Part shown: one piece after another, positions 36,881 through 51,264 of the stretch | Numbering within the stretch: the first letter of the stretch is position 1 | Layout of the letters: each line of letters opens with the position of its first letter | The notes under the pieces: model-generated | The model's database searches: none | What the model was told of the DNA's origin: nothing | The model's input: the letters and a program-made list of their open reading frames with translations, nothing else | Source: Limanda limanda | Taxonomy: Eukaryota > Chordata > Actinopteri > Pleuronectiformes > Pleuronectidae | Assembly (NCBI RefSeq): GCF_963576545.1 | Contig: NC_083638.1 | Span: 6,684,659 to 6,748,658, forward strand | Length of the DNA stretch: 64,000 bases | Reading direction: 5' to 3' | Position numbers and translations under genes: made by a program

Positions 36881-39830
36881 AACTTAAAAGTAAATTATTA
36901 AGAAGTTCTTATCACACTGATGTATGTTCAAGTGTTCATGTTTCTAGAAAGTTTGGTTTCATTTAGTATTTGATGAAATAAAACTGACGATCAACAGCTG
37001 ATATTGATCTATGAGCGAGATCTCGTTTCCACGGCTCCACACCACACTCACAGATGTAAAAAGTGTAAGATGGCAGCACATGTATCTGTATTTTGTCATA
37101 TTTTTGGTACAATTTACATTTGCACACTTTTAGGAGGAAGAGGAAATGTGTTCTTCACTTACATTAATATATGAATTTAGCCTTTTCCCTGCCTTTCATA
37201 GCTCATCGCTACATTTCTTGTCACATTAATGCCGCAGACTGTCAGTGAAATAGACTGGACCTGCAGTAGAAATACATATTGTAATGTTTCCCACAATGCT
37301 CCACGGTATACCTCTACCTTTAAGTCAAAATACTTGTAACTAAAGATTCTGAGTGCTGCTTTGAAATAACAATTCCTCATCACGTATCCTTGTCATGTGG
37401 TTTGCTTGCAAAAACGTTAACTCCATAAATATATCTCAAATACCTGTTGTACATATGTAGCTATTACCCTTTAAAAGTAGTGATGTATCTACTATTTGAA
37501 GCAGGAATGTAGGACTTGAAAATTGGGCTTAAGAAGAAACATGAGTAAATGTATAGCACTATAATATTCACCGTCCTGCACTGAGCCTTGTGCATGAATT
37601 GAATATACATCACAGGTTGATGTCTTGGCTCACGTGATCAGACGATGCTTTTTAGAATAAATTAAAGCTGTTAAAATTATCCCCATGTTGAACGCTCCAA
37701 ACCCACTTTAAGGCACAGCTACTTTGATGATCCCAGGACGACAGAAAGGATTACACAACAATAACACTCACTCGGATTTTGCATAAAGGCAGCTCTTGGC
37801 AGTGTTGTGCAGAGGGACGGGCAGAGGTCACCTTCTCCACTGTCTGAGTGGATCTTTGCCCAAAGTGCCGGGCATGTACAGTAATAACATCTGGGATTTT
37901 AATCCTGTCTGGGACCTTTGCTGCATGTCACGCCCCCTGTCGCCCAGGTTTCCGTCTCTTTCTGCTGGGAACTGCATAATAGAGCAGAAATACCATAAAA
38001 ATGGTCTTTAAAGGGCACTTACCCACAAGTGCTGCAGGGGTCTGAGGCCATGAATCTCCCCACGTGAATTATTATGTATTTTATTTGCAAGTCCACTTGG
38101 TGAGGATTAGCAAGCAGACAATCATTAACAGATTAAGTAGAGTGTTTAGTTCTGCAGGAATTTAATAAAAACAAAGAATGAAAGAACACCACAGCATCTT
38201 CTTCATCACATTTACCAAACTAAGACGTATGGGTGAATCGATGTGTGTGTGGGCTGATGTTTCCCTCAGCTCACATCGGAGACAAAGGTAAAGCAAGTGT
38301 CCTTTCAATTCATAGACGGGATGAAAACGTCCTTCTGCCTTTTGAACGTGTGCTACTCAAAAGTGTAATCTGTTGAAGGAAGGTACCCAGATCATGATTG
38401 GCCCATTTTGCAGTGGCTGGACCATTTAAGGGTTCATCAGGTGTTTTACCTTGCAGCTGTTAAGTGGTTAAATCAATATGTCTTTGGAAAATGTCTTCGT
38501 ATTGAATTCGATGGGTTCAGAGGACGAACCCAGTGGGAATCAGACGGATAACAACGGCTGAAAGACATGATCCAGAGTAGAACATGCGTCTCCCGCCAAG
38601 CAAAACATACAACTCAAATATAGAAGATCAATTCAAAGAAAATCTATACAGCCCAGACTCATACTTAATGACAATGCCAAACAATCCTACACATGAAAAG
38701 GAAAAAATAAAAGAGGTCTGATAACCTCAGTCGTGAAACACAGTGAGAAGAAAGGGTAAAGAATCCTGGATCTGCAAAAGAATGTGTGGTGGCGACAGGT
38801 TATTCGTGTTTTCTGTTCAATCACATATTTTTCATTCTGGTCAAGATTAGGGAAACAAAAACCATTACTACAACTCGGTTAAGGTTTACAAACTAGAATC
38901 ACCAATTCTTGACATCAATCAGTCCATCCGACCTTCTGTCCTGCTTATGCAGCATCATACTAAAAATGAAATGTGAGATTAAGACCTAAGTAGTGATTTA
39001 AAACGGTCAAGATGATGATGTTTGTAATTAACGAGTGACCATTTAAGCTGTTGGGTAACCTGAGAGTCACCTGGTTGAAATTTTAATTCTCTGTCCTATC
39101 AATTGTGGCTTACACATCCAAAAAAAGAGAAAAATCATGGAAGCTACTGGCAAATGTTTTGTAACAATCTTTTAAAAATGAATTCCTTCAGCCAAAACAA
39201 CAGTTTCAAAAGGTAGCAGCACATTCGAACAAGTCGAGCCTGTTTCCACACTCTGTTCAAAGCTTATCCATCCTCTTCAATGACATTAATTAACCAAGCA
39301 AAGACTGGCAGCGGCTAATCCGTTGCACTTGGACTGTTGGGAGGAGGAAATGAGAGGCAGCGAGAGGCTGTGTGATAAAAAAAAAAGAAAAGGTCACAAC
39401 GCATCTAGAAAAACAGGAGAGGAATAAGTTCACAGGGGCTCGTTTTCATGGCAAACCAAGAGAAATTTATGTATTTGTCTCATTAGAATAGAAACTGACA
39501 GGTATGTATAGTATGGAGCACTATAACATGAGGGTGACATGTAAGGTAATGTAAGACAGCGAATACATGATTAATTTATGATTTTGATTCAGGTCAGTGT
39601 TCATGAATAGTAATTTGACCGTTTCATATGAATTTCTGAATGTTTCATGGCGTCATTGATCTCCAGGCTCCACAGAAAACTGAAACTGAAAGCAAATGTT
39701 GGCTTTGTACATTTTAGATCAAATCATACATATTTTTTTAATCTCTGATGAGAAATTGTTTGAAAGAGACACAGTCAAGGTTTTCATGATCTAATGTTCA
39801 GAAAACACATCACTTTCCTCCTTTCCTGTC
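36881..39830. other. non-coding region
   Basis: This is about 2.9 kb of AT-rich sequence without recognised exons, RNA genes or repeats. Confidence 0.55.
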
Positions 39831-39985
39831 CATTGCTGCAGCTCCTCTTTTCAGCCTCTGTCTGAAACACCTGAATTTAAGCTGCTGTCTCTTTAAGACC
39901 CCCCTCCCCATCCCAATAAAGCCCAGTCTGTTCTGATTGGTCAGCTGGCTCACTGTGATGTAATTGGTCAACCGCTCTCTTCTTT
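39831..39985 (+). repeat. teleost non-autonomous DNA transposon fragment
   Basis: The blocks 'cattgctgcagctcctcttt', 'tcagcctctgtctgaaacac', 'gtctctttaagacccccct', 'aaagcccagtctg' and 'tctgattggtcagctgg' belong to a dispersed teleost element I know from intronic sequence. The first half is shared with 62860-63110. Neither end is clear. Confidence 0.65.
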
Positions 39986-40348
39986 TAAATAAACATAAAA
40001 CTTACATAACACGGAAGAAAAACAAACAAAAATAAAAAACATGTAAGAAATAAATATGAATGCTTATTTTTTTTAAACCTAGGGATAACCAATACTTGGG
40101 ATTTAGTGTGTGTTTTTTTGCAGTGGTATCAAATCATGTATCAAGAATTGTGGAAATGAACGGTTGACTTTATTTATCCTTCATTGTCACGCAGTTGTAT
40201 CTGGAATCATGGAACCAATTCCCCGGTATGAAATACTAGGGGAGTAGTTTTTCTACTTCGAACTTTAACGTAATTCCAGCCAGTGTCAGTGCAGCGAGTT
40301 AAATATCATGTGTAAGACATGACATCTGGAATATTGAGCACACATGCT

Positions 40349-40368
40349 GGGGGGGGGGGGGGGGGGGG
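40349..40368 (+). repeat. 20-G homopolymer
   Basis: This is the longest G run in the window, uninterrupted. Length in the assembly may be unreliable. Confidence 0.95.
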
Positions 40369-41034
40369 CGCTGTGAATTAGCAACAATGACTTTTTATCG
40401 CAGCAGAATTGATTTTAACTGTCATCTAATTTCGGAGACCCGTCCACGGTGAATAATCATAAATGGGACTTATGTTTGATGGGCTCCATTTTTCCTCCCA
40501 AATTGGACAAATGGAGGAAGAAGTGCATGCTGGGCACGAGAGACAATTCCATCGCAGACACGTCTCTAATGACGTCTCATCTGCATTTTTTCAATTTGAA
40601 CGGGGCCCGAAATAGATCACTGGCCGGGCTTTGTCGGAATGAGTCACGTTAAACGGAAGCAAGACAATCACTTCTCTGAGGTTTACGTGTCTGTTTTAGC
40701 AATGTCTCATTTATATGTTTAACAAAACCCCCATTGTTATAATTGAATGATAATTTCCCTTTGAACCAATAAGCTTTTATTCCCAGAGTGGATTCGTTCA
40801 TTTACTTTATTTGGGTTTATTTTTGAAAACAGAGTACATTGTTTATTTTGGGTTGATTTGGTTTTGAATGGCTCTGGAGGTAAGTGCTCCCGTAGGAACT
40901 TTAAATAAATAGAATTACAAAATAAAACAAACAGCAATACAAATATTAGTAACAATACCAAAACAAGGAATATATCCGCTGGTAAACAACACTATACTTC
41001 ACAAAGCGGAGTAATCTTTAAATTTATCAGAGAA

Positions 41035-41114
41035 TAAACATATAAACAAACAATTTGAAAAAAGATATTTGACGGAATCATTGCTAATGAAAACAATCAT
41101 TAAGTGCAGCCCTG
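41035..41114. repeat. hAT MITE terminal fragment
   Basis: Read on the minus strand it begins cagggctgcacttaatgatt and continues with an attagcaatgattccgtcaa-like block. This matches the end of an abundant teleost hAT-derived family. The other end was not found; the left limit is approximate. Confidence 0.55.
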
Positions 41115-41863
41115 AACAATAACTCGTTAATTCTCAGATGGTTTGAGTAATGGTTGTTTCTTTCATCCCCAACTTTTGATAGCTTTGAGTTTTGAATTTA
41201 TAAAGTCATGATTATTATCAATATAATCCTGATATTATTTTGACTATTATCTAAGAAACTGTATAAACTGTGGTACATTGGTTCCGTAGACGTTTGTATC
41301 CAAAAACCAAACTAAAAGTCATTATATCCTCACTTGTATCGAATCATATCAAATTAAAAGAGTCCCATTGGGATAATTAGAAATCTAAAGGACTCTGCTT
41401 GTTGCTGGCGACTAATCCCCTCTTCTGTTGCTGCATCTCATTTGCATAATACAGGCGTGCTATTTGAATATGTCATGTGCAATCTGAGGCACCATGAGCA
41501 CAGAGCTACTCTCTCTCTCTCCACGGAGCAGCCCCCCCTCTGCTGAAAGCCGGGACAGGGTCCTGGCCTCCACTTCAGATGTCGGCTGAGCCACTGACGA
41601 CGCTGAGGCTTTCTCTCGCCGCCGCCGCCACGACCGTTAACATTTGGATAAACGCAGCCGCAAGACTGGAGAGAATAAGCCGATGCCCGTCATGAAAGTG
41701 AGACAGATAATGGCTACAGCTCGCACTGTGTTGGGAGGTCAGAACGCCTTGTTGGTCACACTGGATTTTGAATTCTTCTCTCAACATGGCTCATGCTGTA
41801 AGCTCCTCACACTGTTTCCACTTCTGCACAAAGGCAGAGCAGGGAGAGCTGGCTCGGGCTTGA

Positions 41864-41929
41864 CCCTCCCTCCCCTGCTCCATCCCTCCATCCCTCCATC
41901 CCTTCCTCCCTCCCTGCCTCCATCCCTCT
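41864..41929 (+). repeat. CCATCCCT-type pyrimidine-rich tandem repeat
   Basis: Imperfect repeats of ccatccct/tccctcc run for about 65 bases. The segment is purine-free apart from single A and G residues, so it could adopt triplex-like structure. No gene context is seen. Confidence 0.9.
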
Positions 41930-43663
41930 CGGCTCTCACGTCTCTTCATGTGATTGTCAAAGTCAGCGGAGAATCTCTTATTCTCGTTGCTCTGGATCTT
42001 CAGTCCATTCATGACCTTTAAGATTAAAGATAAGCCACAAAGTGTTAGCTTCACCTCAACGCTCCCGTTCTCCTTGTGTTTCTTGCTCGTCGGTTTCTTG
42101 CTCGTCGGGGTTTTTGATTAAATATTTAGCAATGACAGATCTTCAAAGTGGCCTGATGTGCAGATGAGGCATTATGATGGGATAAATCAATCCAGAGAAA
42201 TAGGTGTGATGAATAAAGGGGCCCGGCTGATGGAGAAAGCTGTGATAGAATGATAAAACAACACAGGGCGGCATCTTCGCCTCTGGCAAGAGAACAACAT
42301 CACACGCATTCCAGCAGATTTGTTGTTGTTGTTGATCTGTTGAGTAATTAAGCATAAATCGGTCGTTCCTGCCAGATTCACACAATCAAGCATCATCAAA
42401 GCTCTTATCGGTGGATTCACTGCCCGACATTCCTCATTCGGCCTGTGCTCGTAACAGTAAACCCTGCTGAAACAGAGGAGCCTCTACAGTACAGGGGGAA
42501 AAATCGATTCCAGGTTTACCCCAGAGACGCACAGTCAAATGTTTCTTTACTTTCGCTGTCATAACTGAATCAGGCTCCAACTATGTATGTGAGCAGAGAT
42601 GGTTCACAAAACTAAAATGAACCTGCAACACAAAGAAAGTATTCGCCAAATGCCGGGTTTGTTTACTTTGTTTACTTCAGTCTGATGAGAAACACAATTA
42701 AATATTGTCAAAGACATTCAGTACGTACAGTTTGTCATGTGCAAATCCTGCTGGGGTTTTATTAATCACTCTATTGATTTGATATTGCAAATCGCAGTGA
42801 AGTGTCAATACCAAAAAAATGATATCCTTTTAATATTTAGTTGTTATATGTTGCCAAGATACAACTGTCAACGTCCACTATAAGAATTCATGAAAGGCAC
42901 AAGGCGACACTCGAACGTGACAACTGCTCGGTGCGTCTTTATTAATTCCATTCGTTAAGCTTGTCATCTTAATTAATGTCGTCTCTTAATTTGCATACCA
43001 GATAACCAGTTAGTCAGAGTTGTCAATAAGTCTCTCCCCACTTGCTTTCCCCCGTTGTGACAAGACTTAATACTAAATTACCTTGTCACTCTGAAAACGC
43101 ACATATCTGAATGACATATTAATTATAATTATGAGTATTACACGCAACGGTCATGTCACGTATAGGCATGAAGCACAACACTTATTATAGTACATAAAGT
43201 AGTACATTCATTATTATAATGGTAGTTTGTAGTTAATGTAAACTTTTCGTCATTAAATACTATTAACCTTTGTACTCGCAAAGATAGAAATTGAAACGTG
43301 TAGTTTGAGCAATATCATATCTGGTTTTGAATGAATGATCGTGTCACAAACACAATAACCCAGCTTCCCACACACGACCACGCTTTTCCAAAAATAAGAG
43401 AGTGCAGATGAAACCTGACCGATTTGAGCCTTTCACAGACAATACATAATGTATTTTGATATTTGCAGATATGAACCGATATGAAAACACATAATAAACA
43501 ATGCAGGAAAACGTTTTGGTTGTTGTTTTAACATTGGATTTTCACAAAGATTTTACAAAAATATTAACTGGGATATGTTTGCATTCAAGGTAAATTATTT
43601 AAATTTTATTAATCGTGAATTTCATAGTTAACTCTAAAATATCAAGGCTAAATTGCATTTATT

Positions 43664-43720
<57 letters not shown>

Positions 43721-46201
43721 TATTGATATCAGTATCCACCTATATCAGTTGGGCACTAATGAAAGCTTAAAATTCACCAATATATAATAATAATAAACTG
43801 TATATTCATTCCAATGGTAACACATAATTCCAAATAAATACCTGACATCCAATGAGTGAGACATTTGAGGAAATGTTTTTCTTTCCGTGGTCCTCTCCTC
43901 AAAGCTGAAGCTGAATGTGTTGGAAACACAACAGTCAAAACTGTTCACAACAACAGTGACACACATGTTGATGAAATCTCAAGAAACACTGTTACACTGA
44001 CATTTCTGCAAGGATCAAAACATAAATTCGAAGTCCAGACCATTTTCCGGCCGAGGGACTATAAAACTATTCCCCACTTCGTGCTAAGCCTATCGACTTC
44101 TCTCCGAAGAGCGAGAGCGGTGAGTTGCCAGCTCGCCAGTGCTGCAATTTGTAAGGGAGCCTCAGCGGAGGGTGGCAAACAGAAAGACGGAGAACAAAAC
44201 AACATTCATGATTAATCCTTATTTAAATTACATTGTTTTGTTCAGCTGGTGGCAGAGTTTAGCAGAAAAAAGGGGGAACACTGAGTAACACGGAACGGAA
44301 TTGTTCAAGTGGAAGTGTCCAGGTCCATGTTGAGCCTTGGGACGGTGCAGCTCTGCTATAATCTGCCCCTGTAGCCTGTCAGTGATAGAGGAATGTGTTC
44401 TGCTACGTCCCGCGCATCCAAAGCAAAGGATAATTAAGAGAAGGATTTGGATGATGAGGAAGGCTGACAGTGAAGTTTGGACCTGATGGCGAAGCAGCTT
44501 GCAAAACTAAACACGGAGCAGTCGGCAGGAAACAGCCTTAACGAGCGTGAACCCATAGCAAGACACTGAGGACCATTTTAAAACTTTTCACTCTTGTTAA
44601 GAGTCTGAACTAGAAAGCTGGAGGCACAGCTTCCCAGCAGCTGCAGTGAGAGGCAGCGGCGGGAATCAGTGAGGAGGCAGACATATTTAAATGGTCCGTC
44701 ATGATGCCAGTATGTGGCTGTGGCTGATTGCAGCTGGGTCGGACGACTCCCGTGTCCTGCATGAACTAACGGCAAGTCTGATTTTGAAACTGAGTTTTCA
44801 AGGATTTTAGATGAGCAGAATAATCCTGCTGTCCTGCCCCAAGTTGACAGAAGAATGCAATCACCCAAATGGCACCATAACTTTCAGAAATACTTAAGAA
44901 ATACTTCAGGCTTCCACCCAAAGTAACAGTAAATGTCCTTCTTCTTTTCTAATGTAGGTGACCGACAGGAACCGGAAAAATGTTCGGCATAATAGCAACC
45001 ATGGAAACCAGTAATGGATTTCTTTCATACATAACGAGTATGGAGCTACTTTTGAAGTTTCAAATCGAGCAGACTCTCTACAGATGTCCATCACAGGTAA
45101 AATTACCCAATGATGACCCATCAGCTGAAGTTTGTGTGTTGTGACCAATTGATGGACCACATCGGAAGCCATTAGGCCGATCGAGCATGTCCATACTTGT
45201 TCTCAGTTTCCTTAATGGATCCAACTTGCAGCCGAGCGACCTGCTCAGCACTGTGGACAACAAAGTACAGCTCGTCTTTTAAAGGTTAAACTCGACCAGC
45301 CAGTACAAATGGCTGTATCACAGGTTTTTCACTCTCCAGCTCTTATTTGACACCAAAATGGTGATAATGGTGGTTATACAACAAAAAGCTTTGAATTTCT
45401 TCACCTGTGTTGTGAGGCAGTTGGCGAACGGGTTCATTTAGATGTCAGTGTTCCTTTCTGACTTTGAGTGCACCACAGCGGATGTTATCCTGGTACTGGT
45501 CCGTACACAGACTCACGCACTGAGCCACTTTGATTGAAGTAGCATCAAATGCTTTTGCCAAAAGATGCTTTATAATGCATGACGCACGTGGCACACAATG
45601 GTTTTCACTTTCATCTTGCAATTGCTGATGGACAGTCTCCACAGACGAAAGATTGTGTGGCCCGCATTTGCTGAGGTAAGTAAGTACATTTTGTTGTTCT
45701 GCATGTAATTTGCATGACATTACATACAGTCCACAAACCAACGCACGGCTCACAGCGAAGACCTAAAAAATGAATGAGTAGCAAAGTTGACGAAAATAGA
45801 CTGAAACTCAAATGAGGCTTTTTTCTTTTTACGCCACTCGAGCGCCAAAGACAACAGACGACTCAGACAGTCGCACACTTCTCTGACTAACTCACAGCAG
45901 AGTACATCACAACATGTGATTTGCAAACTCTTGGTCGCCAGCGCCTCTTAAAGAGACCCTCTAATGAGCGTGTGCACAGGTGTTCATATCCATTTCATTA
46001 ATTAAGTAAGAGACATCTGAAGCAGCCTGCTCGCGTTAAAACAAGAAAACCATCCAAATGATTAGGCCCCTCGGGGGGGGGGGGGGACCGCCTCCAGTAC
46101 AAGACAGCAGGTTGGACGACAACGCGTGTGTCAGGTGGAAGCTGTTGATACATTATTCACACGTGTAACCGTGTGTTTAACCTTCTTTTGTCCATCCTCC
46201 A

Positions 46202-46202
<1 letters not shown>
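41930..46202. other. non-coding region
   Basis: It contains the TA repeat (43666-43717) and a 14-G run (46073-46086). The stretch 42925-43080 looks like a possible conserved non-coding element by texture. Several adjacent minus-strand frames at 44578-45811 were inspected and not supported as a gene. No exon is recognised. Confidence 0.5.
43666..43717. repeat. (TA)26 microsatellite
   Basis: It is an uninterrupted alternating TA tract of 52 bases. Confidence 0.97.

Positions 46203-46232
<30 letters not shown>
46203..46232 (+). repeat. (CA)15 microsatellite
   Basis: This is an uninterrupted alternating CA tract of 30 bases. Confidence 0.96.
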
Positions 46233-46233
<1 letters not shown>

Positions 46234-47509
46234 CTGGAGCGTTTCTCTCCGTCCCCACCTGTGGACGAATCTACGTTATCGAGCAATCTGTTTCCCTTTA
46301 TTAATCATTTGTGCAAATGTGCATTACATCTTATCACCGGGTGTGAGAGTGGGGGAGAAAAGGGGATTATGCCTCATTGCTGTGAAGCAAGTACCCAGTG
46401 AAAAGAGATGTTAATGAGGGACAGTTGGGAGAGGAGAAATTCAGCTGTTAATCTCCAGTGTTGAAATTTGCATGAAATCATGTTTAAATATGTCAGGGGA
46501 TGGATTTCATTGCTAAATCCAGCATCAGGCCGTCAATGTGCCGAGCTCGGGGGTGGATCTTAATGTAAATGTATAATATCGCCTTTGTATGAATTCCTTC
46601 AAGCGGGTGTGGGGGGAAACAGTGATGCCAAAACCCTTAATTATTGAGTGTAATGGGAGAAAAAAGTAAACTCATGTAATGAGAAACACCCTTAGGGGGG
46701 AGGAGAATCTGACAAGAGCATCTCTGGAAACTATACTGGGACGGTTTGCTCAGCCTCCTTTCGGGCTCGCTGGAACGTGTATGATGAACAACATGCATGG
46801 AAGTGTGCTCATTCATTTCACTGATGGACCACAGTGAGGTGCAGGGCTGCACACTTCAAGGGAGCTGACAAAAGGGAGTTCACACAGACCCAAGGTGAGC
46901 TTTTCAGAGACTCGTTCTACCCGATAGAACGAATAAAAGGTGATTTATTCCATAGTGAAGAGAAAAAAATCTCTAGGCAGGGAAATCTGCAGGGAGGGGA
47001 GGAACTTCCCTTTCAGCTTCTTGATCAAAGTACATATTTCCCATGTTATATGAACATTTCTGGTCTGATTAAAAAGGATATATATAGATTTACATCTATA
47101 CAATATTAATTGCCACCAGATTCCGCACAAGTACAACACATCTCAGACCAAAACAACACAAATTCTTAGCAAGGTGTTGTCTATACAGGGCATGGGTGAA
47201 CAACACACAATCAGAAGCAAGATGCCCTGCAAGTAACATTAGAACCAACAAAAACCCATCCAGGTAGCTTCCCTGCACACTGGTGCAGCCTGGTGCCGAC
47301 TGGGACAGTGTGGAAGCATCCATATTGAAGAGTTGATCATTAAAAACCTGTTATTAAAACTTGCCTGCTGAGCACATTCAGCAGGCCTGCATGACAGCTA
47401 GTTAGCATGAAATTAGCATAGCATAGCCGAGCCGTGCTGTGTGTGGCCCAGTCAGGTGACAGGTGTGTCACAGCTGGGAAAAGGAGGGAACATTTTAATT
47501 GTTCTCTCA

Positions 47510-47620
47510 TTGTGGGAACTGTTGGGTTTCTGTTTAGTTTCTAAGGTCACAACCCTAATATGTAAAGTGTCTTGAGGTAGTGTATGTTATGATTTGGTGA
47601 TATACAAATGAATAATACAT
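47510..47620 (+). repeat. teleost retrotransposon 3'-tail-like repeat
   Basis: 'gggtttctgtttagtttcta' and 'gtaaagtgtcttgaggtagt', then 'tatgatttggtgatata' and 'aaatgaata', follow the familiar fish repeat ending 'gtaaagcgccttgaggcgac...gatttggcgctatataaa'. The copy is diverged. The body upstream of 47510 is not recognisable. Confidence 0.6.
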
Positions 47621-48570
47621 CTCAGGGTTTCCGTCACTGCAGATTAGAACTCGCATTTTGATTTTAAAATACACAAAGGGCCAATACTTTCATATGAAGA
47701 GACTCATATGCACTGTTCACTGGTCGGTTGTTTTGTGTGTTGACAGGATGACACAAAAAACCATACAATATATTTCCACAAAATTCGGTTTAAGGATTGC
47801 AAATGGGTGAAAGCAAGTACATTTTCCACCGACTCAGCAAAGGGGGCGGGATGTTCAATGCAATATTTCACCCTCTTCCCAGAGAATAATTCATGGATCT
47901 TATTGAAAAATGCACATCAGGCATATTTAGAGGACTGATGTCTATGACTGTGAGCAATTTGGTGCAGCCTGATTGAATTTAAAGGGGAACTGCCGAGCCT
48001 TGGCGGAGATCTGCACTCTACCGAGTATCATTCTGGTTATTGGCTACTTAATTAATGTGTTGAATCTTGTGTATATTTAACCCTTGAAGCAAAAGCAGAC
48101 ATCCGCACCAAAAAACAAAACAATTAAACGTGTCAATAATGATGGAATACCTCTCCCGCGGTGTGAGAGGTTTTCTCATAATGAAGGAGGCAGAGTTGCA
48201 TTAATCAGACAGATGCAGCCGGCGTGTTGCTGTTGACCAGCCATGTTCGGAGGAGCTGTGCTGTCTGCACACGCCGACACGTCAGCAGAGGTCGTTTGTC
48301 ATTTCTTGAAGAGAACAGGGAACTTATTCACTCGGATCTCAAAGTGCAAAGTCTTGCGATTCATTCAAATGTATCGTTGGGCTCTGAGGAGATTCCGTTT
48401 GATATTTTTCTCACATTAGTGAATTAATCATTTTGATCATTTTTTTTAAAGAAATCTTGCCTCTAACCCTCAGTGTAAATCTCCTCCTGCTTGAGTAGGT
48501 GTGTCTGTATCAATTTTAATCTTCCATCAATATTAATAACTTATTCACCTGATTGCCTGCTGCCTGCACG

Positions 48571-48631
<61 letters not shown>

Positions 48632-51264
48632 CCTATGTGTTTGTGGTGTCTCACAAACTGTCAGTGAGAGATGGTTGTACACGTTTGTTCCGGAAATGTT
48701 CAGAGTCCCCAGAGAGGAGCAGCGTCAACAATGGATCCGTCAAAGGTGACTTGAGTCGAGCGAGAGCAGTGACAGGAAATGATTGATAACGTGAAATACA
48801 GTGTTTCCTGTTGTAATTTCAGATCCAATATAAACCAACAGATTATTCCTGTAATAACAGTAATTCGTCTTCTTGACTCCGTTCACTGATGAAGACTGTG
48901 AAACGCTGATGAAAGACAAAACCCTCTAAAATGTGTTTAACACAGACACGTCACATAACCAGAAGTTACTGGAGCCTTTTCTTTATTTATACTGGGTTTC
49001 ACGATAAATCGCAGCAGCTGTTAGATCCAGTAAAGAGGCCGGTTGGAGTAACATGCGTCAATCCCAGTCTCTCACGGTCGACATTCACTGAACAATAAGA
49101 ATTTATCCTGAGAACTTCAGACCGTGTTTGTCCAGTTCGCCTCTTAGAGTGTAACGCTCAAGACAACTGAGAAATTAGCTTCTAGATGTTTATCTTTGTA
49201 GAAAAGTTAACATCCCACCGTGTGATTATTTGTTTCATCCCGGCCCCTCAACCCTCTATGTTATCCTCATGCTCTTGGACAGGATTAGACGCGCACTGCT
49301 ACTTCTGAATTCATTTACAAATAGGCAGTAAACATCTATTGTATATTTTAGGTTCCTGCCAAACAGTCGACTCGCGGCAAATTACCCTCAGAATAAAAGA
49401 GAAACACGTGAAATATAGATTAGTGCTAGTTATGTGCCTGTCAGCCGTGTGCATCTTGGCAAATAATGTAGATCCTCAGTGTTTTGGATTGAGACACAAA
49501 AGCCCTTGAAGAGAAAATGTTTCTAGTTAAATGACAAAAGCTTGGAGGCGGGAAGACGTGAGGCGTTCATGCATTAACAAAAGTCCTTGTTTTCAGATAG
49601 AAGACGGAATACTGTGTTTACGGCGACAAATACACAGAACAATAAGTTTTCAAAATAATATTTTGTCACTGCTCGTGTTGGCATTCAGAAATCCAATAAA
49701 AATACATGTCAGGAGCCACAGAAGAATCCAGAGCTTTAGTGTTACAGCTTTAACAAACCACGCCAGGGATTCCAATGCAGTGTGAGACTTCTTCCGGGTG
49801 TAAAAAGAAAAGAGGAGCAGAGGTGAGAAGTGGCCAGAGGGCGTGTGCTTTCATCCACCTGGATGAAGACGGCTGCTTGTGGCAGGAAGCCGGCCAGCGG
49901 AGCATGTAGGTCCGGGCACGCCATCACAAATGAAATCCCCCCCCGGTACGACACGGCGCTGACCTTGTTCGGATGTGCGGCATTCCCTGTTCTAAAATAA
50001 GTAACATGACATTAAGACTAAGCAAGTCTAAGTAAGTACAGAGGCCTTGAAACTCCACCTGAATGTGAAGAGGGGCGGATTCCAGAGTCTCTTATATAAG
50101 ATGTGACTTACATTATGTGGGCATTTACTAGAAATATAAAGTTTAATATAAAAATATAGAAACATTAACGTTGGAAACTACTGACAGTTGTCAATACCAA
50201 TTTTCCAAACTTCGTCTTTTACATATGAGGAACGTAGAAGAACAAGCTCACAACAAAACTGTGTCCAGTGTTCAGTGCTTGTCTGAAAGCAGCTCTCAAG
50301 TGTCTGGTTTTGTCCAAACAACAGTTCTAAACCCACAAGGTGTTTAGCTGGATCACATGGGGATGGGGAATTAAGAGAAACAGCACATTTTTACATTTAA
50401 AGCCTGAAACTAGAAGTATTTGTTTTGTCAGTTGAGTGATTCCCCAGGTATTTCAGCTCAAAGAGAGAAGACGGTAGAAACACCAAGACAAACAAACAAC
50501 AGGTATTGCATTACAGGAAAGATTAGATCTATTACTTTCTCATCTTTAAACCCCAGACAAGCTGCATATCTTATTAACTAGCAGAGTATTTTAACCGGTA
50601 AATATTATTCTCCTTCTCATTTCTTCCCTTATTACAAGACAGGGTTGAAGATTAATGGAGTTTTTTATAGATTGGCAGAATCTAATTGGTGCCCTTCTCT
50701 GCATTACTGCTCATCTTGTAATATCAGATCTAATTTTCTTCTTATTCGACGGAGCCATCTGCTCTCAGTCTCCCAGAAAACAACCTCAGAGACGAACCTG
50801 AAGCCCTAATTTTCTTTATTATTTTGATTTCTCTTAATGCCCGAGTTACGCTCAGCTGAGAGGAAAAACATTTTAGATTAGCCAGTTTATTAGACACCTC
50901 CAGATAAAATGAATTCCCCATAACAGGCATATAATAAATCCTCCTCCGTTGAATGTTTGAATGTTCAGTTGTGTGGAGGGTTGGGATTGAAAGTCCGTTC
51001 TTGACCCCAGTCTCAACTTTTAAGTCAACAAGTAATAAAGAGAAGTCCAGAAAACTTGAAAATCTCCCCCCTGACAAACTTCAATAACGGAGGAGGATGA
51101 TTTGATTTTATGGTCAGTTTGAGAGCTGCAGTCTGTGGAGCTTCTAACAGTGTTGTGTTGTCTTTCAAGTATTTGTCCAGTATATTTTTATCAATACACT
51201 TCATGGAATCCTTAATGTCAAGTTTGTTTGTCAAACAATAAAAATACAATGAAACATTGACAAA
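47621..51264. other. non-coding region
   Basis: Apart from the CA repeat at 48565-48629, this is AT-rich sequence without recognised exons, RNA genes or repeat families. Confidence 0.55.
48565..48629 (+). repeat. long (CA)n microsatellite
   Basis: About 65 bases: two cacg units, then an uninterrupted run of CA. Confidence 0.97.

Noticed and set aside
44578..45811. Cluster of minus-strand frames of 61-102 codons
   Set aside because: They lie in different phases, show no splice signals linking them and no family I recognise; stops separate them.
46203..48629. CA repeats considered as CRISPR-like or tandem arrays
   Set aside because: They are plain dinucleotide microsatellites without spacers.
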